Assembly: GCA_013399855.1 (NCBI GenBank)
Contig: VXAY01001003.1
Coordinates: forward strand, 1,046,066 to 1,110,065
Length of the DNA stretch: 64,000 bases
DNA from: Oxyruncus cristatus
Lineage: Eukaryota; Chordata; Aves; Passeriformes; Cotingidae
Reading direction: 5' to 3'
In this document: in pieces, positions 11,721-22,800 of the stretch
Position numbering within the stretch: position 1 is the first letter of the stretch
Layout of the letters: each line of letters starts with the position of its first letter
Program-made: the position numbers and the translations under genes
The notes under the pieces: generated by a model
The model's database searches: none
Seen by the model: the letters and a program-made list of their open reading frames with translations, nothing else
What the model was told of the DNA's origin: nothing

Positions 11721-12056
11721 TGCAGTGCCCACATCCTCGGTGTGTTCCTTTTCTGGAGACCCAGCAACCTCTGTCCTTCCACCTGCCCAGCCCACCGTGT
11801 GTTTTAACACACGGATGCAGAATTCCCAATGGGAAGCCCGTGCCATCCCACCCCTCCAGCACCATCAGGAAAAGCACAGGGAAAGCGGCTGCAGTCCCTC
11901 ACATCTGATTTGCAGGGCAAATAGAGGGAAAAGCAGGCACAAAGGGATAAAACTACATCCCTGGAACGTCAGTAGTGCCGGTGAGGGAGCCAATGTGACT
12001 CTGGTGCCAGCTGGAAGCAGCATTCCATGTTCTAGCCCTGCCTGGGATCTGCCTGT

Positions 12057-12062
12057 TTTATT
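12057..12062 (-). terminator. ARIH1: Candidate internal poly(A) signal
   Basis: AATAAA on the minus strand within the inferred ARIH1 3' UTR, about 1.65 kb after the stop codon. It would give a mid-length 3' UTR if used. There is no strong GU-rich element right after it. Confidence 0.25.
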
Positions 12063-12578
12063 TGACCCCTTCACACCTTTGATCCCCCTGGAAGCTGCAG
12101 GGTGGCAGAAGGCTGGGAGGACACTTGCCTGGCGAAAAATACCACAGGAGGAATTCCTATACAGGAGTAAATTTAATAAAACCACCACCAATTGTTTACT
12201 TTAACATAGCTCTTGTTACAGAAATCATAAAAATGGACTCAGTAGCTAAACTCATTAGTTCTTTCCCCTTTAAACTGAAAAATACTCCGCTGATTTCAGC
12301 TTCTACTGCACTAGATGGAGTGTTAAATAGTTGCCAGGACAGGATGGCCAGTGATTGAGCCCAAAACAAACACAAAGACAATTCCATCAGGTTTCCTTTT
12401 CAATGTTACGACTTGTTATAATGTAAGTGAAAATTAAAACAGCAAGGAAGGGTCCATTTGACAGATGAAAGGGGGAGGGAGAGGAGATCCACAGCCGACA
12501 TCTCGCCGGAAGTCTTTGGAGAAGTGGTGCCAAACACCCCTCCTTGTCCTGCCTCAGGATCCAAAATAAACCTCTAAA

Positions 12579-12605
12579 CACACACACACACACCCCCCCA
12601 CACAC
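12579..12605. repeat. (CA)n microsatellite with C run
   Basis: A CA dinucleotide run interrupted by eight Cs, inside the inferred ARIH1 3' UTR. Confidence 0.9.
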
Positions 12606-12926
12606 CCCTCCTCTGGGTTCAGAGCACGTGTCCTGCGTGCACAGGTGGGAACGGAGAGTTGGATTTGGGCAGGAAAAGATCCGGGGCCGAAAATAAGAAA
12701 AAAGGCAAAGCATCCTGACCCAGAGCTCCAGGAGCTGCGAGGGGCCGCGTCCGTCGCCAGCAATGGATACACACACAGGCCCAGGGGAGGCCCTGGACAC
12801 AGAAAGGAACTGCAGGATAAGAGGAGAAACCCAACTGCTCTGGTAAAAGCCTTCCAAAAAAAAAAATAAAATATATATAGATATATTCACTACACCAGCA
12901 CACGCTTCCCCCACCCCAGCCAGGGA

Positions 12927-12939
12927 NNNNNNNNNNNNN
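12927..12939. other. Assembly gap of 13 N
   Basis: Thirteen undetermined bases sit just before a 21-base A homopolymer and after a pyrimidine-rich stretch. This suggests a low-complexity sequence that was hard to read within the ARIH1 3' UTR. No coding exon is affected. Confidence 0.98.
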
Positions 12940-12948
12940 CAGCCCAGG

Positions 12949-12969
12949 AAAAAAAAAAAAAAAAAAAAA
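12949..12969 (+). repeat. A homopolymer (21 bases)
   Basis: Twenty-one consecutive A on the plus strand, so a U run in ARIH1 RNA, ten bases from the assembly gap. No retrocopy body was recognised next to it. Confidence 0.9.
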
Positions 12970-13044
12970 GAACAAAACCGAACAAAAGAATCAAACTGAA
13001 AGAAAATGCACAGCAAATAGACATAATCTTGAAGATTTTTAAAG

Positions 13045-13052
13045 AATAAATA
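13045..13052 (-). promoter_or_regulatory. ARIH1: AU-rich element candidate in 3' UTR
   Basis: The minus strand reads TATTTATT, an ATTTA-containing motif of the AU-rich-element type, within a longer A/T-rich stretch about 670 bases after the stop codon. Function is not shown by sequence alone. Confidence 0.35.
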
Positions 13053-13116
13053 TTTTTTTGTAATTAAACATTATGCAAACACGTGCCACGCTTGCTCTTT
13101 GTCCATGCATATGCGC

Positions 13117-13124
13117 TATATACA
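13117..13124 (-). promoter_or_regulatory. ARIH1: Pumilio-type site candidate in 3' UTR
   Basis: The minus strand reads TGTATATA, an exact match to the PUM1/PUM2 consensus TGTANATA, about 595 bases after the ARIH1 stop codon. The 8-mer can occur by chance in A/T-rich sequence. Confidence 0.4.
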
Positions 13125-13550
13125 ACTTTGAAAAATACTGTGTTGTCCTCTTTTTGTTTTAAAAGTCATATACAAAGGTTGTTTGTTTTTTTTTTTTTTC
13201 CTTGCTGTGTACCCCCCTCCTCCCCTTCCCAAAAATCCTCTTTACGACGAGCCAATAATCCACATTCATCCGTGTACTTGGGTGGCAGAGAGGAGGAGGG
13301 GGGCGGGAGAGCCACCCCCCCCTTGCCAAAGTCCATCAAAATGGCTGGTTTGGACATGAAAAGCAGTGTCAAGAAACTGGTTTAAGTTTCATCTGTACTA
13401 CACACAGGAAAAGAAAGAGAGAAAAGAAAAAGGAGTCGGCTTGGAGGATGAAGCTACGTTACAAGTTAAAGTTGGAGGGTTTTTAGTGCGTCTGTCACAC
13501 TCTTGGCCGCCTAGAATACTGTTGTACAATGGTTTATCTACCTTTTTTTT

Positions 13551-13556
13551 TTTATT
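13551..13556 (-). terminator. ARIH1: Candidate proximal poly(A) signal
   Basis: AATAAA on the minus strand 161 bases after the ARIH1 stop codon, followed by a run of A. A second AATAAA lies at 13655-13650, only about 62 bases after the stop codon. Either could give a very short 3' UTR. Confidence 0.3.
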
Positions 13557-13716
13557 ACAATATAATTTACTTAATTTTTCTGTTAACAAAACAGAATCCC
13601 GGTACTACAGACCAGCGGTGTAAGAGGCGGAGCAGCGCCCTGGGTGGGTTTTATTGGAATTGCATGAGCACTCTAAGATGGGAAAGGGTTCAGAGTTCGT
13701 TCCTGCGGGGCCGGGC

Positions 13717-13801
13717 TCAGTCCTCGATGTACTCCCACAGGTCCTTCTCGTAGCCTTCATGCACGTGCTGCAACAAAACCCTCCGTCGGCTCTCGCAGTA
13801 T
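13717..13801 (-). CDS. ARIH1: ARIH1 coding exon 14 (terminal)
   Basis: Encodes residues 531-557 ([20 protein letters not shown], then LWEYIED) and the TGA stop at 13719-13717. The acceptor is TTCCCTGCAG. This is the end of the last helix of the Ariadne domain. Confidence 0.98.
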
Positions 13802-16800
13802 CTGCAGGGAACAGGGACAGTGTGGAAAAGGCAGGTTAGGAATCATGGAGCATCCCTGGGACCAACCAATCCAAACCTACATCACACCTCGCTTCCCAAA
13901 GAGGAGCTCCCCCAAGGAGGGATTTTGACCTTGAAGCCCGTTAACAGCCCTAATTAAGACTCTGGTTACTCCAGTCACTCAGCTCCAGGTCCCTCGCTGG
14001 ACAACCAGTGTGTAAATTGGGAGTTTTCCAGGCAAAAAGATCCCCACAGTCCCTACAGCTGGGAAGCCTCCAGGAATAGCTGGAAAAGGAGGCAGCAGCT
14101 GTGATTCGTGGTGACACCCAGAATGGGATCAGCTCTCCTCAAACATGGGCTGGTGCCTGCTCTGAGCCCCATCAGGATAACAGAAATGCAGGAGTTAGCT
14201 TGGAAAACCTGTCTGGAAGTGCTCAAGGCCAGGTTGGATGGGACTTGGAGCAACTTGGTCTAGTGGAAGGCGTCCCTGCCCACAGCAGGTGGGGTCAACT
14301 GGATGATCCTCAAGGTCCCTTCCACCCAAACCATTCCATGATGAAAACCTCAGGAGTGCTGACACGGTTTTATTTCCCAGTGGAGATGGAAGCAGTCCAA
14401 AGCAGTCTGTCTGGAGAGCAGGGTTCACCTCGTATCCCTACATCTGGTTCTCAGACAGACACCACACCCTCAGGGTCTTCCCACCTACAATCACTGAAAC
14501 AAAGCTGCACACAAAACTGATCCCTGAGTCTGGCCCCGTCCTACCAAGATCACCGACGCTGAGGAAAAGGGCTATCATAGAACTAAAGAGATAAAAAGCA
14601 GAGAAACATTTACAGAATTTAGGTTCCAAGAGCAAATTCTAAATGAGTAGCAGGTGTTTCTGAGTTCAACCCCTTTCCAGCGGCGATCCCAAAGTCTGCA
14701 GCACCTTTAGGGATGTGGGGGACACACCAAGTCTCAGTGAGAGTTCCCAAGGCTCCAGGTGCAGCTGTGGGGCTGCTTTCCCAGGCTCTAAGGAGAGAAA
14801 CTGGAACCCAGGAGCCAACTGACCAGTTACCAGTTCCTGCTGGGAACTGGGTGGTTTGGTTTCCAGGCAGGTTCCTGGGTCAGGATGGCATCCAAGGGGC
14901 TCTGCCTGCTGGGAACCCCGACTGCTCGGCAGTGGTCACACATCCCTCAGGAGGAATCTCCCAGCAGGGAGCTATCCCTGATCACACACAGCTAACACCT
15001 GGTAGGGATTCCTCACCTACCGCTCAGTATCTGCTCACACTGACAGATTTATCCCAATAAACCAGTCCTGGCTCTCCTCGCTGCTGTCAGCTGTTGCAAC
15101 ATAAACCCTCGTATACAAAGTCCCATTGATTTTCGGGAGCATGTGATGGCAAACACACACGATTTCTGCCTTCCCAACTTTAGTTATTTTTCTGCTGGGG
15201 GGAGGGAGGGGTGTTAATCCTGTTTTCTAGAAATGTCTTTGCAAGCAAAGAGAACCCAACAGCTGAAACCAAACCAGCCCACAGGGCAGTTCGTGCAGCT
15301 TCCCAGGGCTCTTTAAACCCACCTCGATGACATCCTGCTCCCAGTCTGGCATCAAAGAACACCGTGCAGGACATGATTAAGACATGACTGAACTAGTTAA
15401 TGAGGGACCTGCATGGGCTTGACAGATAAATACTTTCTTCCCAGAAATGTGAAGGCAGGTTTGGGATACTGTTTCCAGGCTATATTAGGTTTAATTTCAT
15501 TCCTAAAAGAGCATCCAGGTTCAGAGGACTGAAGTGAACAAGCAGCTTGATCTGAAATACCAACTTAATGGTGGCATTAAAGGGTAAGTTACAAAATGTC
15601 TCCAAAAAGGAGGTCAGGTAAGTCTTTGGCAGCACAGCTGGGGCTGGACGACTTGGGCAGGATGGGCCACAGGCCCACCAAAGCTTAACAGCTCCTTCCA
15701 CTCCCCACAGTCCATTAGTCACCACGGCTCACCCTCCTTTGGATTTTTTCTTCCCCCTAAGCCAGGCATAACAAATTCAGTGACTTTGGCAAAATGCCTC
15801 AGAAACGAAAGCCATAATCCTGTGACTCATCCGCATTTTCAGCTTTGTACTTTTCCACTGTGCAGAAGTGATTCCCCAGGGACTGCACAAAGCTCTGGCA
15901 TCTGTGTCACCTGGCCCCCAGTCCTCTCCTCCCCTCCTCAGCTGGACAGGCTGCTCCCTCCCTCTCCCTTAGGGACAGCTTTCCTACTCCATTTTGCACA
16001 AACGGACCCTGCAGATGATTAAAAGAGCTGATTGCTCCCTGCTGGCAACTCATCCCAGGCCAGAGCTGGCAGCTTGGAACAACAAAGTCACTCCTTGTTC
16101 TTTGGCCCTCGCTGCGCAGATCCCACCCTGGTCCTGGCCATTCCCACACGCTCCTTCTGTGCAGGAACAGCAGTGCACGAACCGCCATTGCTTCTGGTCA
16201 CAGGATTTTTTCCATTCCGGGGTTGGATCTTCCAGCTCCTGCTCTGTGGAGCAGATGGAAGGCAGAGCTGGGAGCCTCTCCCCAGGCTGTCACATCCCCC
16301 AGGGAGCTGGTCCCAGCAGGGGCACAAAAACACACTGCCAGCCTCTGTGTGAGGCTTCTCCATGAGGATTCGGGGGCTGGGCAGGCTCCCGCTGCTGCTG
16401 CTCCCAGATGCCCAGGGACTGGTTGCTGATCCCAACGGATGGCACAAGGCCAACAGCAAACAGCTTCCCAGGGATGTGGCTCTGGAGAAAACTGTATCTT
16501 GGCAAGTGCTCAGGCTAAACTACCTGTCACAGGGGACGGCAACACTCGGGCAGCTTTGAGAGAGAGGAGTATCCCAGCACAAACCTGTACTTATCCTGTA
16601 CTTTCTGCTTTATGTCTTGCAGCGAATCTTGGGATATATCTCGCTCCAGGTACCCAGAAAGCACCTCTGTAGCATTCTCTAAGTCTGCTTGGTTATTCTG
16701 CGAAGACAAAAGAAAAACAGCATTTGGGTGGGCTAAATATATATATGTATATATGTTTATATATAAAATATTTAATATTTTTTCTTCAGCACAACTGAAA

Positions 16801-19800
16801 TCGGTACCGAAAGAAAAAGTGGGATTAGATATCACGAATCACAGAATTATGTGGGTTGGAAGGGAGCTTAAAGCTTATCTCATTTCACCCCCTGCCATGG
16901 GCAGAGACACCTTCCATTAGACCAGGCTGCTCCAAGCCCTGTCCAACCTGGCCTTGGACACCTCCAGGGATGGGGCAGCCACAGCTTCGTGATTCTGTGA
17001 TTCCTCCACCACTCCTACACAATATTCTATTCCAGAGAATATTAACACAGACTCAATTTGGTAAAAGTGAGGCCAAGAGGTGTCCAAGCACTAAATCTCT
17101 ATTTCCTTAGCTTTGCAACGTGAATCCCTGACAACCCCACTTTCTCCTACCTCAAAGATAATGGACTGATTATTCTTTTTGAGGTAGAAGGCAAAGACGT
17201 AAGTGTACATGAGTGTGGCACGACACTGGCAGAGGACGTCGACTGCTTTCTTCAGGAACTGCACCTCGATCCACGACATGTTGTGCTGCTGCATCTCCTC
17301 CATCTTCTGCTTCACCTGAGCGTAGAGCTTGTGCTCGAAGCGCAGGCTCTGCATGTGGTTCATGTAGCGGTTGCAGTAGAACAGGTACCTCTGCAGGGCT
17401 GCTCGGGATCGCTGTGTTAATTCCCATTAGGGAGAAAGAAAACAAATAGTTAAAACAAAGTAATGGCTGCAAGAGAAGCAAACCCTTCACCAGGCTCTTC
17501 CTGACCCGCACACTGGGCTTCCTTTCCCAAGGAGTTTCCTTTCCTCTCACGTTGACCAGACGAATCCATGCGGCCTCGCTGACCTCGACACTGGAGGTGA
17601 CAGCCCAGCCCCTGTCTCGCTGGCACAGGGGACTTCCTAGCACAGCTCTGACATCCTCACTCCCAGCCTTGGAAGTAATTACAGTCACACTGCTAAAGCC
17701 TGATCATGTTTGTGTTTCAGCATCTCAATTCAAGGCACAGCATTCAAACGCTTCCAGTGTCATGACAAACAGTGAGAAGACGATTTAATCTTTTTTTTTT
17801 TTTTTTTTTTTACTAATGAAGAATTCTAATTAAACAATTACTGTGCTCGTGCTAAGAGGGAAACCTTAGGTTGATTATAGAGCAGGGAAAGGCACCGTGT
17901 GCTAAATAGTGCAAGAGAACCAAGATGACTCAATATATTCTCATTAATCTTATTTTCTTCACACTGACAGACCAGCTGTAAAAAAATAACACCACGGGCA
18001 CGGTTCAACTTGTGTGTTGAGGACGTACAGAGGCAGCACACACCAGCAAAGCCATCCCTATCTTAACGCTGAAAGACTTAACTGTCCCTTAGATTTGAGC
18101 CCAAATCCATGAATTTCTTCCAAGCAGCTGTGTAGGTTTACAGAAAGCACAACCACAGGGCTGGTGATCTCCCTCATCACCAAAGGTTATGGACTCACCT
18201 CCTGGGCATCCCTTGCTGCCTTTGCATCATCCTCATTGTAGCGATTACAGTTGTACCTGTAACGGGGACACCGATTCCACAGATTTCAGTCCAAATCCAT
18301 GCCGTTGGCACCACGACCTCCTCGCCCTCCAGCAAGGCACGCTCCCGAACTCACCAGGCAGATCCGTGGGGCTCCCAGGGGCCCAGACACACCCAGCAGA
18401 ACTCCGCCTTGCAGTTCTGGTTCCGACAGACCATGTGGTTGCAGCCCCCGTCCTTCTCGATGGTGACGTGGCATTTCGGGCATTCCTGTCCACAGGACAG
18501 AGAGCACCATTAGCAGGGCAAGCACGGGACCCACAACAGCCTGGCAACTTGGAAGGGTTCCCATGGCAGCAAGAGAGAGCACATCAAGTGAAATACATGA
18601 TTTAATTCTTCCCTTTGAACATCAAGATCCTCTTCCGAGTCAGGCCTTAAAATATTTCCAAAACGGGAGCAGCTAGATAGCAAAAATAAGGAGTAACACA
18701 TTTTATCTCTGCTGCTCTCACAGTGGTACACTGGATGGGTCACTTCATGACCTTCCCCAAAATCCCAGCAGCAGTGGTGGTCTGGAACAGCCCAGGGAAG
18801 CGTCTGGCTTTCCTCACCACCAAGTGTCTGGTCCACGCCACGCTCAGACTGAGCTGGTATCACGCTGTTACCGATCTGAGACACCTGCAGCTGTAAAATG
18901 CCATCCAGAAAGGATCTGAAAACATGCAGCAAGAATCTAGTGTGCTTCAAAGAACCTGCTGTCAGCTAAAAAGACACTTCTCCTCCTGAGGTGTTTCCGC
19001 ATTTCCCATCAGGTCCCTTTTTTCCCCTTCATGTGACACCTCACTGAAGACTTTTCCACAAAAGCTCACACGGGGTTTCCCTTTCGGGTGAGAGGCCTTT
19101 GACAAATGTGAGGATCTCAAAGAGCAGCAGTGCACTGGGAAATATCTGGGGAATAGTTCGGGATTTTTTATAACACCAATATCACGGTCTCGACGAGCTT
19201 AGAAATCAACAAACCAAGAAAGCAGCAAGTGCAGAGGGAAAAGCGCCAAAAATAAAACCATTTTAGGCCAGATCAGCTCATCCCACAACCACACCAGCCT
19301 TCACGGAGTTTTTGCAGAAGCCAGTTTTGATCTACAAGGCAGTAACAAAAATATCCAAACAGGTAATACACACACACCTATAAATTCATCTGCAGCTTTT
19401 GGGGCAGAAGCTTGTAAAACCCCCTCCCCAGCCTGGAGCACATCTTTGCTCATCAGAGCAACCAGTTCCTATGCTGGCAATTCAGAGAAACTCTCAGTAA
19501 AGGGAGAAACCAGCACACACAGTCACTCAAGAACTGCTACTTTTGCATAGGATACAGTCCAAGAGGTTCTTGTTCACCCACTCTGAGTGTCCTGTTGCTT
19601 TTCCATAGAGTTTGCCTGTTTGTATTGTCAGGGCCAGGAGAATTTACACACTGAACCAAAGGGTTCAAGCAGCAACCAAGCACACAAAGGGGGTTTTTCC
19701 AGGCCTGCCTCCTCCTGGTCACCTGAGTTTGTCCTACAAACTGAGTAACTGTACTACAAACAGAGTAAGTGAAGCACAGGAGCTCCTGTGCTGGCCCTCT

Positions 19801-22800
19801 GGGGGGCACAACACCAAGCTGTCCCCTAGGACTCTCCACAGGATGGATACTCAGCCAGGGAAGCTTTTTCCCAGTTGGTCACTGCAGTTCTGTGAACTTC
19901 ACAGTCAAAACAGCATCTCCTTTGATCAGAGCACCCAGTGCAGCATTTATTTTCCTTTCGCAGGCAGCCCTCCTCCCTCTATCAATCCTGCACCAAGAAG
20001 TCAAGACTCAGATTCAGGTTTATGCCAACAATATCCTTCCCAGCTGAGAGGATCCCTGCTCCATATGCTCCTCAGCCAGGGTGCCTGTGGCTAACAGGCA
20101 CAGACAGAGGCACTGCCCCCATCACTCCACGATGGCCCCGGGACACAGAGCCACGGGTGGTTTTCAGAGCAGCTCTTCCAGACACATCCCATCTGACGAG
20201 GTGCCGACGTCCGCCGGGGGAGACATGGCTAGTCCAAACAGCTGCTGTGATCCCTCCTGCTCAGCCAAATCCCACAGCTGGAACACAGGGAGGAACAGTT
20301 CTAGGGAGGATTTACCAAGTTAGAAAGGTGCCATGGGGCACGTCCACACCATGAGGGTGTGGGGCCACCTCACCCCCAGAGAGGCTCAGTCAGGAGCACA
20401 CAGGTTCCACGCTCCTGGCTTTGAGGTGGGATGAAACTTTCCAGGGTGTCCTTAGTGCTCAGGGCTTCAAGCTCTTGGATGCAAACTAGGAAAAAAAAGA
20501 CACTTCCAGTGCCTAAAGGGGCTCCAGGAGAGCTGGAGAGGGACTTGGGACAAGGGATGGAGGGACAGGCCAAGGGAGAATGGCTTTCCACTGCCAGAGG
20601 GCAGGTTTAGATGGGACAGTGGGAAGGAATTCTTCCCTGTGAGGGTGGAGACGCCCTGGCATAGGTTGGCCAGAGAAGCTGTGGCTGCCCCATCCCTGGA
20701 AGTGTCCAGGGACAGGTGGGACAGGACTTGGAGCAACCTGGGATACTGGAAGGTGTCCCTGCCCATGGCAGGGGGTGGAACGAGATGGGCTTCAAGTTCT
20801 TTTCCAACCCAAACCATTCCATGATTCTACGATCTAATTATAGCCCTATTCTCACAGGGAATGCCATCCTTTCCAAGCCTTTATGCTCCTGTCAAGCAAA
20901 GCACAAGCAAGAGAGGTGACACAGTACAGACCCACAAAGCTGTATAAAAGTGTTCAAGTTGAATATGATTAAAAATTAAAGCCATGAAATGCACATAGTA
21001 AAGAAATGCTGAACACCAGTAGGGAAAAAAAAATATCGTAGCTACTCAAGCCACCAACACAACAAGTGGGAGAGATTTATAGATTAAGGAGGATAGGGAA
21101 GGAAGATCTTCCTGAGAATTACGGCTACACAACAACGTAACAGCCAGCAAATCAAGTTACTAAACCTGCAGAGTATTCTGCATGTTATCAGTCGTACCAG
21201 GACACAAAAGTGACCTCATTTACATTGTTCCACCCAAACAATTTCATGCTGTGCTTGGAAACAAAAGCCTGGGCAAACCTGGCAAAGGAGAACAATCCTG
21301 ATTCTGTCGTAAAAAAACCCATCATAAACCTCAGCTGCTGTTTTATGAACAGGAGGCTAAATAGAAACATATTTCTTATTTCAGGGCAGGTGAAAGAGAT
21401 TAGTCCTCTCCAGAACTCCCACTGATGGACATCAGCCTCCCAGCCATGTTCACAGCCACACCATCACCTATAACCAATCCTAAAGGAAAAGAATCCTCAA
21501 ACACCACAGGGATTTCTTAATGCTTTTCAACAAAATCCAAAACCGCTGAACTTAATTAAGGTTAGCACAAAGTAGTACACCCTGACAACACCTAGAGTCA
21601 CGGAGCAAAGCTTTTTTAAACATATCTGAAACACCAGCTCATCCGAGAGGAAAAGATGGTACTTGGACACCTTTGGAAAGACGCTGTTCACACCCCGGCA
21701 CGGTGAGAAACGAAGGAGCACAGTTCAGTGCTGGGGAGGACTGTGAGTGCTGCCAGAACTTCCACGCCTCAGAACAAGTGTAGGATTTCCAGAAAATACA
21801 GAGGGAGCGTGTGCTCAGACATTAAAAAGTGACCTGAAAAGGGAGAGAACTGGGTTTGTTCCATTTTATCTCGCTCAGAGGAGAAAACGGCCAATAGTTT
21901 CCTTGGAGGAAGAAAATGTGCCTGGTTTGTACATCGGCCATTCAAGCCCTGTCTAGCCCGGAAGGTGACGGTGGGATGTGCCAGGAGCCAGGAGCAGCAA
22001 GGCTGGGGCATTTTTTGTATCAGATGAACAACTTTCATTAAGACCAATTTAACTTCAACAGTAAAACCCAGTGCCTTGGGTGAAGACCGGCACTGTTAGT
22101 CTTTGTTCTTCTTCCTTTAGTGTTCCAAGAGGCAGGGAGATTAACATCGCTGACACTCAGGTTTGAAACCAGTTTCCCCTCCTCCTCCTTTTAGGCTACT
22201 TTCAGCCAGGCTTGATAGACCTTCAGAGCCCAAAATAAATGCACAAATCCAAGTTTTCTCTAGTTTTCACTCCTTTGAAAGTCCACTTAACAGAAGTAAT
22301 GGATCTCTGTGGTTTCTTTATTCCCAAATATGTGAAACCTGCCTAGTTTAACTCAAGAAAGGAACTACTGAAGAACCAACTTTGTCCAACAAACTGAAAA
22401 AGAAAGAAATGTGCAAATCCTTGGATTATTCAACCCTCTTCTTCAAGAAGACTGAGAACTGCAGGCTTGATAAAGAACTTGTATTGCCTTATCTCAACTT
22501 TAAATTAATTTAGTTAAGCTGAACTCATGTGAAAGTAGCTTATTTTAAGAAAAAAGCCATCTACTCCAGCACACTGCTGCAAGGGCTGTATCTTTTGTAA
22601 AAGTAGAAGGAATTTAGATCTCCTAAGTGCAAGTAAATGACTGCAAAAGGATAAAAAAATTATATCAGAAACCACGGAACTCGCTACTCAAATCTCCTCG
22701 TTTTTCATTCAGACCATTCTACATAATTCATCCAAAAATGCATCACATCATTCCAGTTTGGGAACAGAACCCAATTCAGCTGGGTTTCACTTTTCTATTC

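Larger units (their letters stand above)
11205..13716 (-). other. ARIH1: ARIH1 3' UTR (inferred extent)
   Basis: Sequence between the ARIH1 stop codon and the distal tandem poly(A) signals, about 2.5 kb, with no other gene on this strand. It contains A/T-rich 3'-UTR-like sequence at 13,000-13,200 and 13,540-13,600, a CA repeat, a 13-base assembly gap, a 21-base A run and a degenerate tandem repeat at its far end. Other AATAAA hexamers on this strand (13655-13650, 13556-13551 and 12062-12057) could give shorter forms. The extent is inferred; only the stop codon is certain. Confidence 0.6.
16698..17150 (-). other. ARIH1: ARIH1 intron 12
   Basis: 453 bases. It contains an A/T microsatellite (16736-16777) and a minus-oriented CR1 fragment (16836-16990), which together fill nearly half of it. 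Confidence 0.9.

Noticed and set aside
12387..13016. 209-codon minus-strand frame running across the N gap
   Set aside because: It depends on undetermined bases and on homopolymer runs, and lies in the ARIH1 3' UTR.
17170..17688. 172-codon minus-strand frame overlapping ARIH1 exon 12
   Set aside because: It reads exon 12 in the wrong frame and runs through the splice acceptor into intron 11. The real frame is the conserved Ariadne domain.
17791..17811. Homopolymer T run as evidence of a retrocopied gene
   Set aside because: No gene-like body, poly(A) signal or target-site duplication could be recognised beside it.
20467..20824. Arg/Trp/Leu-rich frames over CR1 copies (also at 96-408, 25501-25812 and 26763-27032)
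   Set aside because: These are translations of the non-coding 3' end of CR1, not of its reverse transcriptase, and do not mark a gene.
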